A DNA stretch of 6,002 nucleotides, taken from the NCBI GenBank assembly GCA_002299915.1, contig DBOG01000001.1, forward strand, positions 1 to 6,002, given 5' to 3'. This document shows positions 5,764 to 6,002 of the stretch, piece after piece (positions within the stretch are counted from its first letter, which is position 1; the number at the start of each line of letters is the position of its first letter). Under the pieces are notes generated by a model that saw only the letters and a list, made by a program, of their open reading frames with translations, was not told the origin of the DNA and did not search any database. The position numbers and the translations under genes are program-made. The DNA is from Proteobacteria bacterium UBA652. GTDB lineage: Bacteria; Pseudomonadota; Gammaproteobacteria; Nitrosococcales; Methylophagaceae.

Positions 5764-6002
5764 ATGATAGCTGAAGAGCTTGTTGAGATATCGCGACTCC
5801 AGTTTGCTACTGTTGCCCTGTATCATTTCTTGTTTGTACCGCTCACCATAGGGATGGCGTTTCTGCTTGCCATCATGGAATCTGTTTATGTGATGACAGG
5901 TAAGCAGATCTATAAGGATATGGTCAAATTCTGGGGTAAGTTGTTTGGGATCAACTTTGCTTTGGGTGTGGCAACAGGCCTGACCATGGAATTCTCTTTT
6001 GG
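5764..6002 (+). CDS. cydA: Cytochrome bd ubiquinol oxidase subunit I (N-terminal part)
   Basis: The first 79 codons are present and the gene continues beyond the right edge. CydA carries haems b558, b595 and d and oxidises quinol while reducing oxygen to water in the inner membrane, with CydB as partner; bd oxidases have high oxygen affinity and resist nitric oxide and sulfide. The match to E. coli CydA is very strong: SRLQFATVALYHFLFVPLT (10-28), then GMAFLLAIMESVYV (30-43), GKQIYKDM (46-53) and FWGKLFGINFALGVATGLTM (56-75). H21 corresponds to the conserved E. coli H19, an axial haem ligand. The first membrane helix is about 13-37; a second begins near 56. The ATG is preceded by AAAGGG (5749-5754) with 9 nt spacing. 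The N-terminus has two residues more than E. coli before the conserved SRLQFA. cydB would be expected just downstream. Confidence 0.96.
   Translation, partial: MIAEELVEISRLQFATVALYHFLFVPLTIGMAFLLAIMESVYVMTGKQIYKDMVKFWGKLFGINFALGVATGLTMEFSF

Overview
The window looks like a chromosomal housekeeping and accessory segment from a gammaproteobacterium, probably marine or aquatic. This rests on moderate-to-low GC by eye, a CydA start very close to the E. coli protein, a TcdA/CsdL-type tRNA-modifying enzyme and a membrane-anchored cupredoxin-like protein. The genus cannot be fixed from the sequence alone. I see no intact insertion sequence, prophage, CRISPR array, tRNA or rRNA. Base composition is even across the genes.

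Layout. Five genes lie on the minus strand from about 4421 down to the left edge, in this transcription order: (1) a 614-residue DUF4153 membrane protein; (2) tcdA, starting 5 nt after the first gene's stop; (3) a small unrecognised protein with an HExxH zinc-peptidase-like motif, overlapping tcdA; (4) a zinc-less medium-chain (quinone oxidoreductase-like) dehydrogenase, overlapping gene 3 by 58 nt; (5) after a 38-nt gap, the 5' part of a cupredoxin (pseudoazurin-like) gene that leaves the window at base 1. The packing and overlaps point to one operon for genes 1-4. The cupredoxin may be its last member or may have its own start signal.

On the plus strand, a cation diffusion facilitator (CDF) transporter is divergent from the DUF4153 gene, and the two probably share an overlapping promoter region at 4451-4483. 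After a gene-free stretch of 313 bases, cydA (cytochrome bd oxidase subunit I) begins and runs off the right edge. Its upstream region holds a good sigma-70-like promoter, a palindrome over the -10/start point, and two inverted repeats in the expected 5' leader.

Functional reading. The segment mixes respiration and electron transfer (CydA, cupredoxin, NAD(P)H-dependent oxidoreductase), metal export (CDF) and tRNA modification (TcdA). No single pathway joins the minus-strand operon. No convincing new defence or mobile system was found. The most interesting unknowns are the HExxH protein, the membrane-anchored cupredoxin and the structured cydA leader.
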